Shown here: in pieces, positions 23,591 through 31,144 of the stretch
Position numbering within the stretch: the first letter of the stretch is position 1
Layout of the letters: every line of letters starts with the position of its first letter
Assembly: GCA_021154885.1 (NCBI GenBank)
Contig: JAJKHS010000077.1
Coordinates: forward strand, 1 to 64,000
Direction: 5' to 3'
Length of the DNA stretch: 64,000 nucleotides
Source of the DNA: Thermoanaerobaculum sp.
GTDB taxonomy: Bacteria > Acidobacteriota > Thermoanaerobaculia > Multivoradales > UBA5704
The notes under the pieces: generated by a model
What the model was told of the DNA's origin: nothing
Databases searched by the model: none
The model's input: only the letters and a program-made list of their open reading frames with translations
Made by a program: the position numbers and the translations under genes

Positions 23591-24490
23591 TTGAAGGTCG
23601 AAGCGGTCGAAGAATCATCCCTGCCCATCTCGGCGCGGCTGGCGGACTTCTGGGAGATGACCAAGCCAGGCATCACCTTGATGGTCGTGCTCACGGCCGG
23701 CCTGGGCTTCCTGCTGGCCGAGGACCGGTCGTTCGCCTTCGTACTCCTGGTCCACACCCTGCTGGGCACCGGGCTCATCTCGGCCGGCGCCTCGGTGCTC
23801 AACCAGGTCCTGGAGCGGGACACGGACGCCCTCATGAATCGCACCGCCGCCCGGCCGCTGCCGGCGGGGCGCATGGACCCCGACTCCGCTCTGTTCTTCG
23901 GCGTCGTGCTGGCCGTCCTGGGCCTCGCCGACCTCGCGCTGGCCGTGAACCTGCTCACCGCGCTGCTGGGGGCTGTGGCCCTCGCCGGCTACGTCTTCGT
24001 CTACACGCCGCTCAAGCGCGTCAGCTCGCTCGCCACGGTGATCGGCGCCGTGCCTGGGGCCATTCCCCCCATGATGGGATGGAGCGCCGTGCGCAACGAG
24101 CTCGATCCCGCGGCCTGGGTGCTCTTCGGCATCCTCTTCTTCTGGCAGCTCCCGCACTTCCTGGCCATCGCCTGGCTCTGCCGCGAGGACTACGCCCGCG
24201 GCGGCTTCCCCATGCTGACGGTGCTCGACCCCAAGGGGCTCCGGGCGGGTCGCCAGGCCATCCTCTATGGCGCGGCCCTGGTCCCTGTCTCCCTCCTCCC
24301 GTCGCTGCTGGGCTTGATGGGCACCGTCTACTTCGTGGGCGCCCTCGCCTTCGGCCTGGTCTACCTGGGGTTCTCCTTCGCCTTCGCCCAGGCTCGCACG
24401 AACCCCGGAGCGCGCCGCCTGATGCTGGCGTCGCTCCTGTACTTCCCGGCCCTGCTGCTGATCATGCTGCTGGACCGGGTCGTCTCCTGA
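23591..24490 (+). CDS. ctaB: Protoheme IX farnesyltransferase (heme O synthase)
   Basis: 299 aa, the usual length. It is a UbiA-family membrane prenyltransferase that adds farnesyl diphosphate to heme b, making heme O for aa3/bo3 oxidases. The two Asp-rich substrate motifs are visible: NQVLERDTDALMNRTAARPL (N-x3-D-x2-D) and a second region YTPLKRVSSLATVIGAVPGA / REDYARGGFPMLTVLD. About eight to nine helices follow. The only start matching the family N-terminus is TTG 23591. It lies in the same run as ABC exporter and SCO1 genes, and a cytochrome oxidase cluster sits 7 kb downstream. Confidence 0.9.
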   Translation: MKVEAVEESSLPISARLADFWEMTKPGITLMVVLTAGLGFLLAEDRSFAFVLLVHTLLGTGLISAGASVLNQVLERDTDALMNRTAARPLPAGRMDPDSALFFGVVLAVLGLADLALAVNLLTALLGAVALAGYVFVYTPLKRVSSLATVIGAVPGAIPPMMGWSAVRNELDPAAWVLFGILFFWQLPHFLAIAWLCREDYARGGFPMLTVLDPKGLRAGRQAILYGAALVPVSLLPSLLGLMGTVYFVGALAFGLVYLGFSFAFAQARTNPGARRLMLASLLYFPALLLIMLLDRVVS

Positions 24491-24498
24491 CCTCTCCC

Positions 24499-25467
24499 AT
24501 GGCCTCCGAGACCGCTGCCGTCGAGGCCCGGGGCCTTCGATATTCGTATCCCGGCAAACGTAAGAGCGGCCCGACCCGGCCCGCGCTCGCCGGTCTGGAT
24601 TTCGACGTACCGGCGGGGAGCATCTTCGGCTTCCTGGGGCCGAACGGCGGCGGCAAGACGACCCTGTTCCGCATCCTGGCCACCCTCGCCCGGCCGGAGT
24701 CCGGCACCGTGCGGATGTTCGGCGCCGATCTCGCCACTCAGGCGCGGGAGGTACGCCGTCGGCTCGGCGTGGTCTTCCAGAGCCCGAGCCTGGACGTCCA
24801 GCTCTCCGTGCGCGAGAACCTCGTCCACCAGGGCCACCTCTACGGCCTCTCCGGCCGGGAGCTGGAGGGCCGCATCGCCGCCGCCCTGGAGCGCTTCGGC
24901 CTCGCCGAGCGGCGGGAGCAGCGGACGAAGGAGCTCTCCGGCGGCTTGCGGCGGCGGGTGGAGATCGCCAAGGCCCTGCTTCACGATCCCCGCCTGCTGC
25001 TCCTCGACGAGCCCAGCACGGGGCTCGACCCCGGCGCCCGGCGCGACCTGCGGGAGACCCTGGAGTCGCTGCGCGCCGCCGGGGTGACGGTGCTCCTCAC
25101 CACCCACTTCATGGAGGAGGGGGACCGCTGCGACCGCCTCGTCCTCCTTGACCGCGGGACGATCGTGGCCGAAGGGGCTCCGGCCGCTCTCAAGGAGGAG
25201 ATCGGCGGCGACGTGGTGACGCTCACCGGGCCGGACCCCGAAGGGCTCGCTCGGGATCTCGCTACGCGTTTCCCCGGCCCCGCGCCCGAGGTGCGGGAAG
25301 GGGCCGTGCGGATCGAGCGGGAGCGGGCCCACGAGCTCGTGGCCCGCTTGGCCGAGGCGTTCCCGGGACGGATCGACGCCGTCACCGTGGCGCGGCCGAC
25401 CCTGGAGGACGTCTTCCTGCACCGCACGGGCCGGGCGTTCGAAGACCGCGAGGAGCCGCGCGGATGA
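24499..25467 (+). CDS. ABC transporter ATP-binding protein (ABC-2 exporter, DrrA/CcmA-like)
   Basis: 322 aa from ATG 24499, eight bases after ctaB; the frame remains open upstream but overlaps ctaB. Walker A is GPNGGGKTTLF, the Q-loop VVFQSPSLDVQ, the signature ELSGGLRRRVEIAKALL, Walker B LLLLDEPSTGLD and the H-loop TTHFMEE. The C-terminal 80 residues are the extension typical of drug/heme-type ABC-2 exporters. It overlaps the permease gene by 4 bp. The location between ctaB and SCO1 suggests a link to oxidase assembly, but the substrate is unknown. Confidence 0.9.
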   Translation: MASETAAVEARGLRYSYPGKRKSGPTRPALAGLDFDVPAGSIFGFLGPNGGGKTTLFRILATLARPESGTVRMFGADLATQAREVRRRLGVVFQSPSLDVQLSVRENLVHQGHLYGLSGRELEGRIAAALERFGLAERREQRTKELSGGLRRRVEIAKALLHDPRLLLLDEPSTGLDPGARRDLRETLESLRAAGVTVLLTTHFMEEGDRCDRLVLLDRGTIVAEGAPAALKEEIGGDVVTLTGPDPEGLARDLATRFPGPAPEVREGAVRIERERAHELVARLAEAFPGRIDAVTVARPTLEDVFLHRTGRAFEDREEPRG

Positions 25468-26240
25468 TCCTCCCCGTCTTCACCCTCTGGCGCCGGGAGC
25501 TGACGCGGTTCTTCCGCCAACCCAGCCGCATCGCGGGCGCCGTGGCCACGCCGCTCCTCTTCTGGCTGCTGATGGGCAGCGGCCTCTCCGGCTCCTTCCG
25601 CCTCCCGGGCGGACCGGCGGGCCTCAACTACTTTGGTTTCTTCTTTCCGGGCACCATCGTCCTGGTGCTGCTCTTCGCCGCCATCTTCTCCAACATCTCG
25701 GTGATCGAGGATCGCCACGAGGGCTTTCTCCAGGGCGTGCTGGTGGCGCCGGTCTCGCGGACGGCCCTGGTGATGGGCAAGGTACTGGGCGGGGCGACCC
25801 TGGCCTGGCTGCAAGGGGTCGTCTTCCTGGCCCTGGCGCCGGTCTCGGGAGTCCACCTCACGGCCGCGTCGGCGCTGGCGGCGGCGGGAGTGCTGGCGCT
25901 GCTCGCGGTCACACTGACCGCTCTGGGCTTCTTCTTCGCCTGGAAGCTCGATTCGGTCCAGGGCTTCCACGCCATCATGAACGTGGTGCTGCTGCCGATG
26001 TGGCTCCTCTCGGGCGCGTTCTTCCCGGTGAACGGCGCGCCGCTCTGGCTCTCGGCGCTGATGCGCGCCAACCCCCTCACCTACGGCGTGGCGGCTCTGC
26101 GCGAAGTGCTCTACGGACCGGCCGCCTCGCAAGGGAGCGGCCTGCCGGGAGTGGCGGTCTCGCTGGGGATCGCCGCCGTCCTGGGCCTCGTCTGCCTGGC
26201 CGCGAGCCTCGCCGCCACCCGCGGCGGAAGGGTGGACTAG
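25464..26240 (+). CDS. ABC-2 type transporter permease
   Basis: 258 aa with six hydrophobic segments. The ABC-2 family arrangement is clear: an N-terminal WRRELTRFFRQPSRI cytosolic helix, FFPGTIVLVLLFAAIFSNIS, VIEDRHEGFLQGVLVAPVSR (coupling helix contacting the ATPase) and LLPMWLLSGAFFPVNGAPLW before the last helices. It forms a dimer that works with the ATPase encoded just upstream (4-bp overlap) and is directly followed by the SCO1 gene. Confidence 0.88.
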   Translation: MILPVFTLWRRELTRFFRQPSRIAGAVATPLLFWLLMGSGLSGSFRLPGGPAGLNYFGFFFPGTIVLVLLFAAIFSNISVIEDRHEGFLQGVLVAPVSRTALVMGKVLGGATLAWLQGVVFLALAPVSGVHLTAASALAAAGVLALLAVTLTALGFFFAWKLDSVQGFHAIMNVVLLPMWLLSGAFFPVNGAPLWLSALMRANPLTYGVAALREVLYGPAASQGSGLPGVAVSLGIAAVLGLVCLAASLAATRGGRVD

Positions 26241-26858
26241 ATGGCTCCGTCCATCCGCCGCGGCCTGCTTTGGGGTTTCCTGATCGCCGCCCTGGTGCTG
26301 GTGGTCGCCGCCACGGCGGTCCAGCGTCTCCGCCGGCCGGAGCCGCCGCAGGTGATGTGGAATGTTCCCGACTTCAGCCTCACCAACCGCGACGGCCGCA
26401 CGGTGACCCTCAAAGATCTCGCGGGAGCCCCCTGGGTGGCCGACTTCATCTTCACCCGCTGCCCCGCCTCCTGTCCCATGATGACGGCGCGAATGGCCCG
26501 CTTCAACCGCGGCCTCCCCCCCAACCTCCCCGTGCGCCTCGTCTCCTTCTCGGTCGATCCGAAGTACGACACCCCCGCCGTGCTCCAGACCTACGCCCAA
26601 TCCTTCAAAGCCCCGGACCGCTGGCTCTTCCTGACCGGCGACGGCGAGCAGATCTACCGCCTCTCCAAAGAAGGCTTCAAGCTGGGGATCGACAACACAC
26701 CGCAAAACCCTACGGCCACGCCCACGGCCGAGCCCATCCTCCACAGCACGCGCTTCGTGCTGGTGGACGGGCAGGGGCGGATCCGCGGGTACTACGAGGC
26801 GTTCGACGAGGAGTCGATGAAGAAGCTGGAGCGGGATCTCAGGGCGTTGGGAACCTAG
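26241..26858 (+). CDS. SCO1/SenC-family copper chaperone
   Basis: 205 aa. An N-terminal membrane anchor (GLLWGFLIAALVLVVAATAV) is followed by a thioredoxin-like domain. FIFTRCPASCPMMTARMARF carries the CxxxC copper-binding pair, and LHSTRFVLVDGQGRIRGYY includes the conserved His ligand and the C-terminal strand. SCO proteins deliver Cu(I) to, or reduce, the CuA site of cytochrome oxidase subunit II. It starts at the base after the permease stop. The gene order ctaB-exporter-SCO1 supports a maturation cluster for the oxidase at 31.1-35.2 kb. Confidence 0.88.
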   Translation: MAPSIRRGLLWGFLIAALVLVVAATAVQRLRRPEPPQVMWNVPDFSLTNRDGRTVTLKDLAGAPWVADFIFTRCPASCPMMTARMARFNRGLPPNLPVRLVSFSVDPKYDTPAVLQTYAQSFKAPDRWLFLTGDGEQIYRLSKEGFKLGIDNTPQNPTATPTAEPILHSTRFVLVDGQGRIRGYYEAFDEESMKKLERDLRALGT

Positions 26859-26936
26859 TACCTCGTCACTCCAGAAATGACGAGTGAGTTCCCGACAGGC
26901 TCCTGGAAAAAGGCACCTCATCTGTCGATCTATCCA

Positions 26937-27170
26937 CCGGCCCAACGGGCCGGGAGACCTAGCCCAGGGCTGAGGCCGCAGGCCGATGCCCTGGGGAAAA
27001 AGGCCACCCCATCCTTGCGGCCTGAAAGGCCGCGAGAACTTTTCGACCAAGGACTGGCCGGCCCAACGGTCTCGCGGCCTTTCAGGCCGCACCGCGTTGT
27101 CATCCCTCCACCCAGGGCATCGGCCTTCGGCCTCAGCCCTGGGCTGGGATCTCCCGGCCCGTTGGGCCGG
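26937..27170. mobile_element. 234-bp imperfect inverted-repeat element
   Basis: The ends 26937-26957 and 27150-27170 are perfect 21-bp inverted copies around GGCCCAACGGGCCGGGAGA. Inside, two more nested complementary blocks occur (26958-26995 with 27112-27149, and 27014-27039 with 27069-27094, the latter around GCGGCCT/AGGCCGC). The whole 26859-27261 gap is thus one large cruciform-capable element with no coding content: a MITE or repeat-cassette candidate. Confidence 0.6.
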
Positions 27171-27261
27171 ACGGGCAGACCATAATTAGCGCGCCCCATG
27201 GGGGCACCCCGTCAAATCTGCTGTGATGCTCCATTAGCACGCTGGATGGTAGACTGCTCCC

Positions 27262-27555
27262 ATGCTCCGGACCGGATCTGCTGAAAGTCTCGACCAGGAG
27301 CCCATCGGCAAGGTCGTCGGGCGCCGCAAGACCACGCGTACCACCCTCGAGGATGCCGACCAACTGTTGCGCACGGCCTGGGCCTTGCGCGGAACGGACA
27401 AGCTCGTGCCGGGTGGGCTCTATCGCTTCGAGACCTTCGAGGAGGCCGACAGGTGGATGACCCAGATGATGGCACGTACTCACGCCCGCCAAGCCTGGAA
27501 GATGTCGCCTGCATCGACCAAGCCCTCAATGACGCGCAAGCCCGGCATGTCCTGA
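27262..27555 (+). CDS. Small hypothetical protein upstream of a nucleotidyltransferase remnant
   Basis: 97 aa. The core LVPGGLYRFETFEEADRWMT followed by QMMARTHAR is, from memory, typical of small proteins encoded just before AbiEii-like nucleotidyltransferases. The N-terminus has a tract GKVVGRRKTTRTTLEDADQL. The final 25 residues overlap the remnant gene's frame and may be extended beyond the natural stop. Likely the first member of a two-gene toxin-antitoxin-like unit whose second gene is now cut short. Confidence 0.5.
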   Translation: MLRTGSAESLDQEPIGKVVGRRKTTRTTLEDADQLLRTAWALRGTDKLVPGGLYRFETFEEADRWMTQMMARTHARQAWKMSPASTKPSMTRKPGMS

Positions 27556-27602
27556 TCGGCGGCTTCGCCGTCATCATAACTGATGAGCAAGAACACTATT
27601 AG
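27453..27602 (+). pseudogene. Truncated nucleotidyltransferase remnant
   Basis: A 49-codon frame (possible GTG 27453) reads SLEDVACIDQALNDAQARHV then LIGGFAVI, the start of the nucleotidyltransferase fold of predicted AbiEii/DUF1814-like enzymes (normally L-x-x-AL...G-V-x-Y-V-L-I-G-G-F-A-V-I-x-H-G). It then runs into TDEQEHY and a stop, so nearly all of the enzyme, including the catalytic acidic residues, is missing. The break coincides with the start of the lower-GC gene at 27583, whose arrival probably caused the truncation. Confidence 0.55.
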
Positions 27603-28407
27603 AAATCATTTCAGTCCCAGGTTTACCAATGAACCTTGGGCGGATAAAAATGGGCTCATCATAAAGTTTAGCCGAAGAGCTGACGGCACCCTCATTAAGG
27701 GCCGAACAGGGCCTAGAGAATGGGGGGCGGAGAGTTACCTCTACAGCCAGGATCTGGAGGATGCGTTATCTTACTTCGAACGGCTTGTGAAGCCATTATA
27801 CGAAAAACTTCTGAGCGGCCAGATTTTGAAACCCGAAGAACGCTTGGCTTGGAGCTATTGGCTTCTGTGCCAGTACTCGCGAACTCCTTCCTTTATGATC
27901 GAGCTAGCCAAACTGCCGGAGGATATTCTGGCCCGCCACTCTTCTGTGGACGTTTACTCTACACTCCTGAATACAGAGGAACAGCTCAAGGCGGCCCAGT
28001 CAAACATTGCGACTTTTGCAACCAGCCAGGAGCTGGTGCCATTTCTCGTTCTTAGGGACTGGGTTGTTTACGAGGCAGCTCCAGATGGATCTTTCATCAA
28101 ATCGGATGTGCCGGTCATTATAAGAGGAGCGCTGGTCGAAGAAGATACCACCATTCTGTACCCCCTTTCTCCGGCAAAGTGCTTCTCGGCCACGGTGGCT
28201 GGTGGGTTTTTTCCTCCACGGCAGCTTCAGCTCGAGTCCTCGCTTACTGCTGGTCAAACTGTAGATTTCGTCAAGCTGATTGCATCGACGGCGGACCGCG
28301 AGGTGATCTGTCATGTCGATAATGTGAGTAGCAATTTGGTAGAGTTGCTGACTGCCTATCTGGCTATTGATTCAGGATATATCAAGCTTGGTGGATTCCC
28401 TGATTGA
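27583..28407 (+). CDS. DUF4238-like protein
   Basis: 274 aa. The N-terminus IRNHFSPRFTNEPWADKNGL recalls DUF4238 proteins, which begin N-H-(Y/F)-x-P-x-F. They also have a central SRTPSFM-like helix and a later SDVPVII...YPLSPAKCF strand region comparable to the P-V-x-x-x-N and P-L-S-P motif. No function is established; members often occur near mobile or defence genes. GC is much lower than in surrounding core genes, indicating transfer. Its start overlaps the truncated nucleotidyltransferase frame. It is followed closely by another low-GC unknown gene. Confidence 0.6.
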   Translation: MSKNTIRNHFSPRFTNEPWADKNGLIIKFSRRADGTLIKGRTGPREWGAESYLYSQDLEDALSYFERLVKPLYEKLLSGQILKPEERLAWSYWLLCQYSRTPSFMIELAKLPEDILARHSSVDVYSTLLNTEEQLKAAQSNIATFATSQELVPFLVLRDWVVYEAAPDGSFIKSDVPVIIRGALVEEDTTILYPLSPAKCFSATVAGGFFPPRQLQLESSLTAGQTVDFVKLIASTADREVICHVDNVSSNLVELLTAYLAIDSGYIKLGGFPD

Positions 28408-28415
28408 GGATGACA

Positions 28416-29153
28416 ATGAATGATCCAAGTAACCCAGATCCGAAAGAGTGGCCTTTCGAGGCCCACATCGAATATCCCGACGGCCGAGAATATTGCCAAT
28501 TTGCCAAAGATAACGACGATGGGACCGTCTCGGTTATTTCCTGGGACGGAAATGGCCCGGCCGCCAAGGTGGTGCCAAAGTCTCAAGTGAGATTAAAGGT
28601 GCGCCCCTGGGAAAAGGCGAAGGCTTGGCGGAGTTTGTATGCAGAAGTCTACGGAGAAAAGGAAGTTGAGAATAAATTCAATCAAGAATCGCTGGATGAG
28701 TGCCTCAGGGTTGGGCGAGAACTAGTAGCGAAGGGGGAAAAGCCAGAATCAGAGTTGGAGATGCTGAGGGAATTGGAGGAAAGTTTTCGGGGGAAAACTC
28801 AGGAGGATTGGGATGCTTACAATTTCTTCTTCACTCATTTCCCATCCGGCACCGCCGATCACTCTCTCTTGATTACTCGGGGTCTTTTCCTGATCGACCG
28901 GAAGATCCTCCAGAAGTTCGATGCATTCCCACGAAGTTTATCTGTGTTTTGGCGAAAAATCGGGAAACTAAACTTCCTCAGAGAACAGGTAACCCGTGGG
29001 TTTTCTTCACACGAGTTGACGGAGCTCATCGACGATTTTGTAGCTGAATTTGAGTTGCAATCCTCACCGGAGGAGTGGGGCGATAAACTAGCACTGGCGA
29101 TCGGTCTTCTTTATGGCGAAGTACATCGGCGAGGTCGGCCGACAAGTCGATGA
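28416..29153 (+). CDS. Hypothetical protein in the low-GC patch
   Basis: 245 aa from ATG 28416, which has GAGG six bases upstream; TTG 28404 and ATG 28410 are alternatives. It is acidic and soluble, with HIEYPDGREYCQFAKDNDDG and GTVSVISWDGNGPAAKVVPK forming a small beta domain at residues 14-60, then mainly helices (EKAKAWRSLYAEVYGEKEVE, RELVAKGEKPESELEMLREL). I do not recognise the family. It lies 8 bp after the DUF4238-like gene and shares its low GC, so the two probably arrived and are transcribed together. Confidence 0.5.
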   Translation: MNDPSNPDPKEWPFEAHIEYPDGREYCQFAKDNDDGTVSVISWDGNGPAAKVVPKSQVRLKVRPWEKAKAWRSLYAEVYGEKEVENKFNQESLDECLRVGRELVAKGEKPESELEMLRELEESFRGKTQEDWDAYNFFFTHFPSGTADHSLLITRGLFLIDRKILQKFDAFPRSLSVFWRKIGKLNFLREQVTRGFSSHELTELIDDFVAEFELQSSPEEWGDKLALAIGLLYGEVHRRGRPTSR

Positions 29154-29167
29154 AGAAGCTGGGGATC

Positions 29168-29451
29168 TCAGGGCTTTGGAGGAGTAGGGACGCAGGGCCG
29201 CCGAAGTCTTTCCACATACTCCGCACCGCTTGGAACATCAGAGTCTGACCACGCGCCGATCTCTGGTGACTGGGCGATCTCTTCCGCGGTGAGCCTGGCG
29301 CCCTTCAGATCCTCATCGGTCAATTCGAGGTCGTCCTCGGGCACCAGCTCCACGGTCACGACAACTCGGCCGCTGGGCAGATCGGGGGCAGATCGACGAG
29401 CAGGTGTCCGTCCTCGGTGATCTCGCCTTCCATGATTAGCGGTGTCTTCAT
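29168..29451 (-). pseudogene. Frameshifted small antitoxin-like gene
   Basis: ATG 29451 opens MKTPLIMEGEITEDGHLLVD followed by LPP, then shifts frame and stops at 29356. Reading the other frame restores DLPSGRVVVTVELVPEDDLE, then LTDEDLKGARLTAEEIAQSP and EIGAW, ending at 29168. A G5 run (C5 on the coding strand, 29384-29388) marks the switch point. Together they form about 94 residues of an AbrB-like/short antitoxin-type protein (E-G-x-I-T-E-D-G-x-L-x-V-D-L-P). Either a real inactivating indel or a sequencing error in the homopolymer. Confidence 0.6.
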
Positions 29452-29528
29452 GGCGGGTCTCCGTAATGAGCCTAGCCCGGAAGCCGGGAGGCGCCGAGGC
29501 CCCTCATCACCCCGGCCCTCTGTCCGCT

Positions 29529-30908
29529 TCAACACAACCCGGCAAGCACCTGCTGCGGGGTCATCACCTGATCGCTGAGCGATCCCTGGACCGGCGCTTT
29601 GAGCCACAGCGCCAGAAAGACTTTTCGCCCCTCGACGAGAGGAAGCTGCGCCGCTTTCCTCTCCAGCTCATGGAGCGTGCGCGCCGGGTCGTCTGGCGCC
29701 GTCCACTTCACTTCGCCGATGAGGAGGGCATCCCGTGTCTCACTCTCGGCCACGACATCGATCTCCAGCGGCTGGCGATCCAGGCCGGGGCCCCACCAGC
29801 GGCCGGCCGGTCCCCAGGTCCTGCCGAAGCATTCGAGCGCGGGCACGCTCGCCCGCGCCAACTCTTCCCACACCTCCCCGGCGTGGCGTGGAAAGCTGGC
29901 TGCCACGTCCCTCTCGACAGCGGCGAGCTGCCGGGCCTCCAGCCGCGAGCGATCGGGTTGAACGAAGCGAAACCAGAAGCGCAGGAAGGGATCGGCGATC
30001 CGGTAGAGAGTGCGCTTGCTGCTGCGCACCGAGGTGCCGAAGGGCGTCTCCCGCGCCACGAGATCCATCTCGATCAGCCGCTCCAAGGGCCGCGACAGGG
30101 AGGTGGCCGGCTTGCCCAGACGGGCCGCGATCTCGGAGGCCCGGTGACAGCCCTGACCGATCAGGCCGAGGATCGACGCCGCCTGGGCCGTGTCGCGCAA
30201 GTCGTCGAGGAGCAGGCGCGAGGGCTCTTCATAGAGCACCCCGAGAGGGCTCAGGACCAAGGCCCGCACGGCCGCGGCAAGGTCCGGATGATCGCCGGCC
30301 AGCTCCCAGTACCGCGGGACACCGCCCCAGACGGCATAGGCCTCGACAGCCTGGATGGGATCGGGCAGGGGAAGGGCGCGTTGAATCCAGCCGGCCCTGA
30401 GGGGGGCGATCTTGAGGATTTCCCGGGCACGACCGAACAGTGGCGTCGTGCGATCCAGCGCCAGGCCCTGCATCAGCCGTTGCGAGGAGCCCGCGAGGAG
30501 GAGATGGAGGCGCCGCTCGGGGAAGCGATCGACGTATTTCTGCAACACGCTCGGCAGCTCGCCGGCTACGGCGGCCAGGGCCGGAAACTCGTCGAGGACC
30601 AGCGCCGTCCCAGGGCTGGCTTCGTTCCAGAAGCGGGCACAGAGAGAATCCCAATCCGGGTAAGCCACCCGGTCAAACCCGGGGAGGAGCCGGGCGATCT
30701 CCGAGGCCAGGCTCGCTCTCTGAAGGGTGGCCTCCCGTTCGTCGCCCACGTAGTAGATGGATCGCTCCTGCGGCAGGACTTCCCGCAGGAGCCGCGATTT
30801 GCCGCAGCGGCGGCGGCCATACAGCACGGCCAGAGAGCCCTCCCGGCTCTCCAACAGCCGTGTCAGGCGCGCGGCCTCCTCGTCGCGGTCGAGAAAAGGT
30901 AGCCTCAT
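29529..30908 (-). CDS. AAA-type ATP-binding protein with DUF234-like C-terminus
   Basis: 459 aa. FLDRDEEAARLTRLLESREG then LAVLYGRRRCGKSRLLREVL gives the N-terminal FxxRxxE signature and Walker A (GRRRCGKS). TALVLDEFPALA is Walker B, and LLLAGSSQRLMQGL is sensor-1-like. After residue 230 a winged helix (ASEIAARLGKPATSLSRPLE) is followed by the DUF234-type nuclease-like domain with EIDVVAESETRDALLIGEVK, which preserves a D...E-x-K pattern. Such archaeal-type ATPases are common in bacteria; their role is unclear, possibly mobile or toxin-related. Its promoter and operator-like palindrome lie directly upstream. Confidence 0.75.
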   Translation of the reverse strand: MRLPFLDRDEEAARLTRLLESREGSLAVLYGRRRCGKSRLLREVLPQERSIYYVGDEREATLQRASLASEIARLLPGFDRVAYPDWDSLCARFWNEASPGTALVLDEFPALAAVAGELPSVLQKYVDRFPERRLHLLLAGSSQRLMQGLALDRTTPLFGRAREILKIAPLRAGWIQRALPLPDPIQAVEAYAVWGGVPRYWELAGDHPDLAAAVRALVLSPLGVLYEEPSRLLLDDLRDTAQAASILGLIGQGCHRASEIAARLGKPATSLSRPLERLIEMDLVARETPFGTSVRSSKRTLYRIADPFLRFWFRFVQPDRSRLEARQLAAVERDVAASFPRHAGEVWEELARASVPALECFGRTWGPAGRWWGPGLDRQPLEIDVVAESETRDALLIGEVKWTAPDDPARTLHELERKAAQLPLVEGRKVFLALWLKAPVQGSLSDQVMTPQQVLAGLC

Positions 30909-30927
30909 CGGAATTATGCAGCAGAAA

Positions 30928-30957
30928 CATTATGTACGAGGTGCATAATGAATTCAA
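30928..30957 (-). promoter_or_regulatory. Sigma-70-like promoter with overlapping palindromic operator for the AAA ATPase gene
   Basis: On the minus strand TTGAAT (30952-30957) and CATAAT (30929-30934) are separated by exactly 17 bp. CATTATGTAC (30928-30937) and GTGCATAATG (30941-30950) form an inverted repeat with one mismatch that covers the -10 box and most of the spacer, ending 20 bp before the ATG at 30908. This layout suggests repression, perhaps autoregulation. Confidence 0.55.
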
Positions 30958-31144
30958 CCCCCTTCTAGACACCCTTGCGGGCCGTCCCAACCCTGTCGTA
31001 GACTCCCGCCGTCTCTTACGCCAAGTCGTTCGCATGAAGCATCAAATGTCGCCAAAGTCGTTCAGGCCCCCAGGCGGCTGGATCGCGGCCTCCCGCGGCT
31101 TGGGTGTGTCCTGACGTTCGGTCACCGTCTGAAGGAGAGCGTAG

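Noticed and set aside
24981-27092. A 703-residue minus-strand frame
   Set aside because: It spans the ABC permease and SCO1 genes in antisense and ends in an inverted-repeat element; composition is shadow-like.
30437-30654. Possible additional small genes inside the AAA ATPase gene
   Set aside because: All are alternative-frame readings with Arg/Pro/Ser-rich composition and no translation signals.
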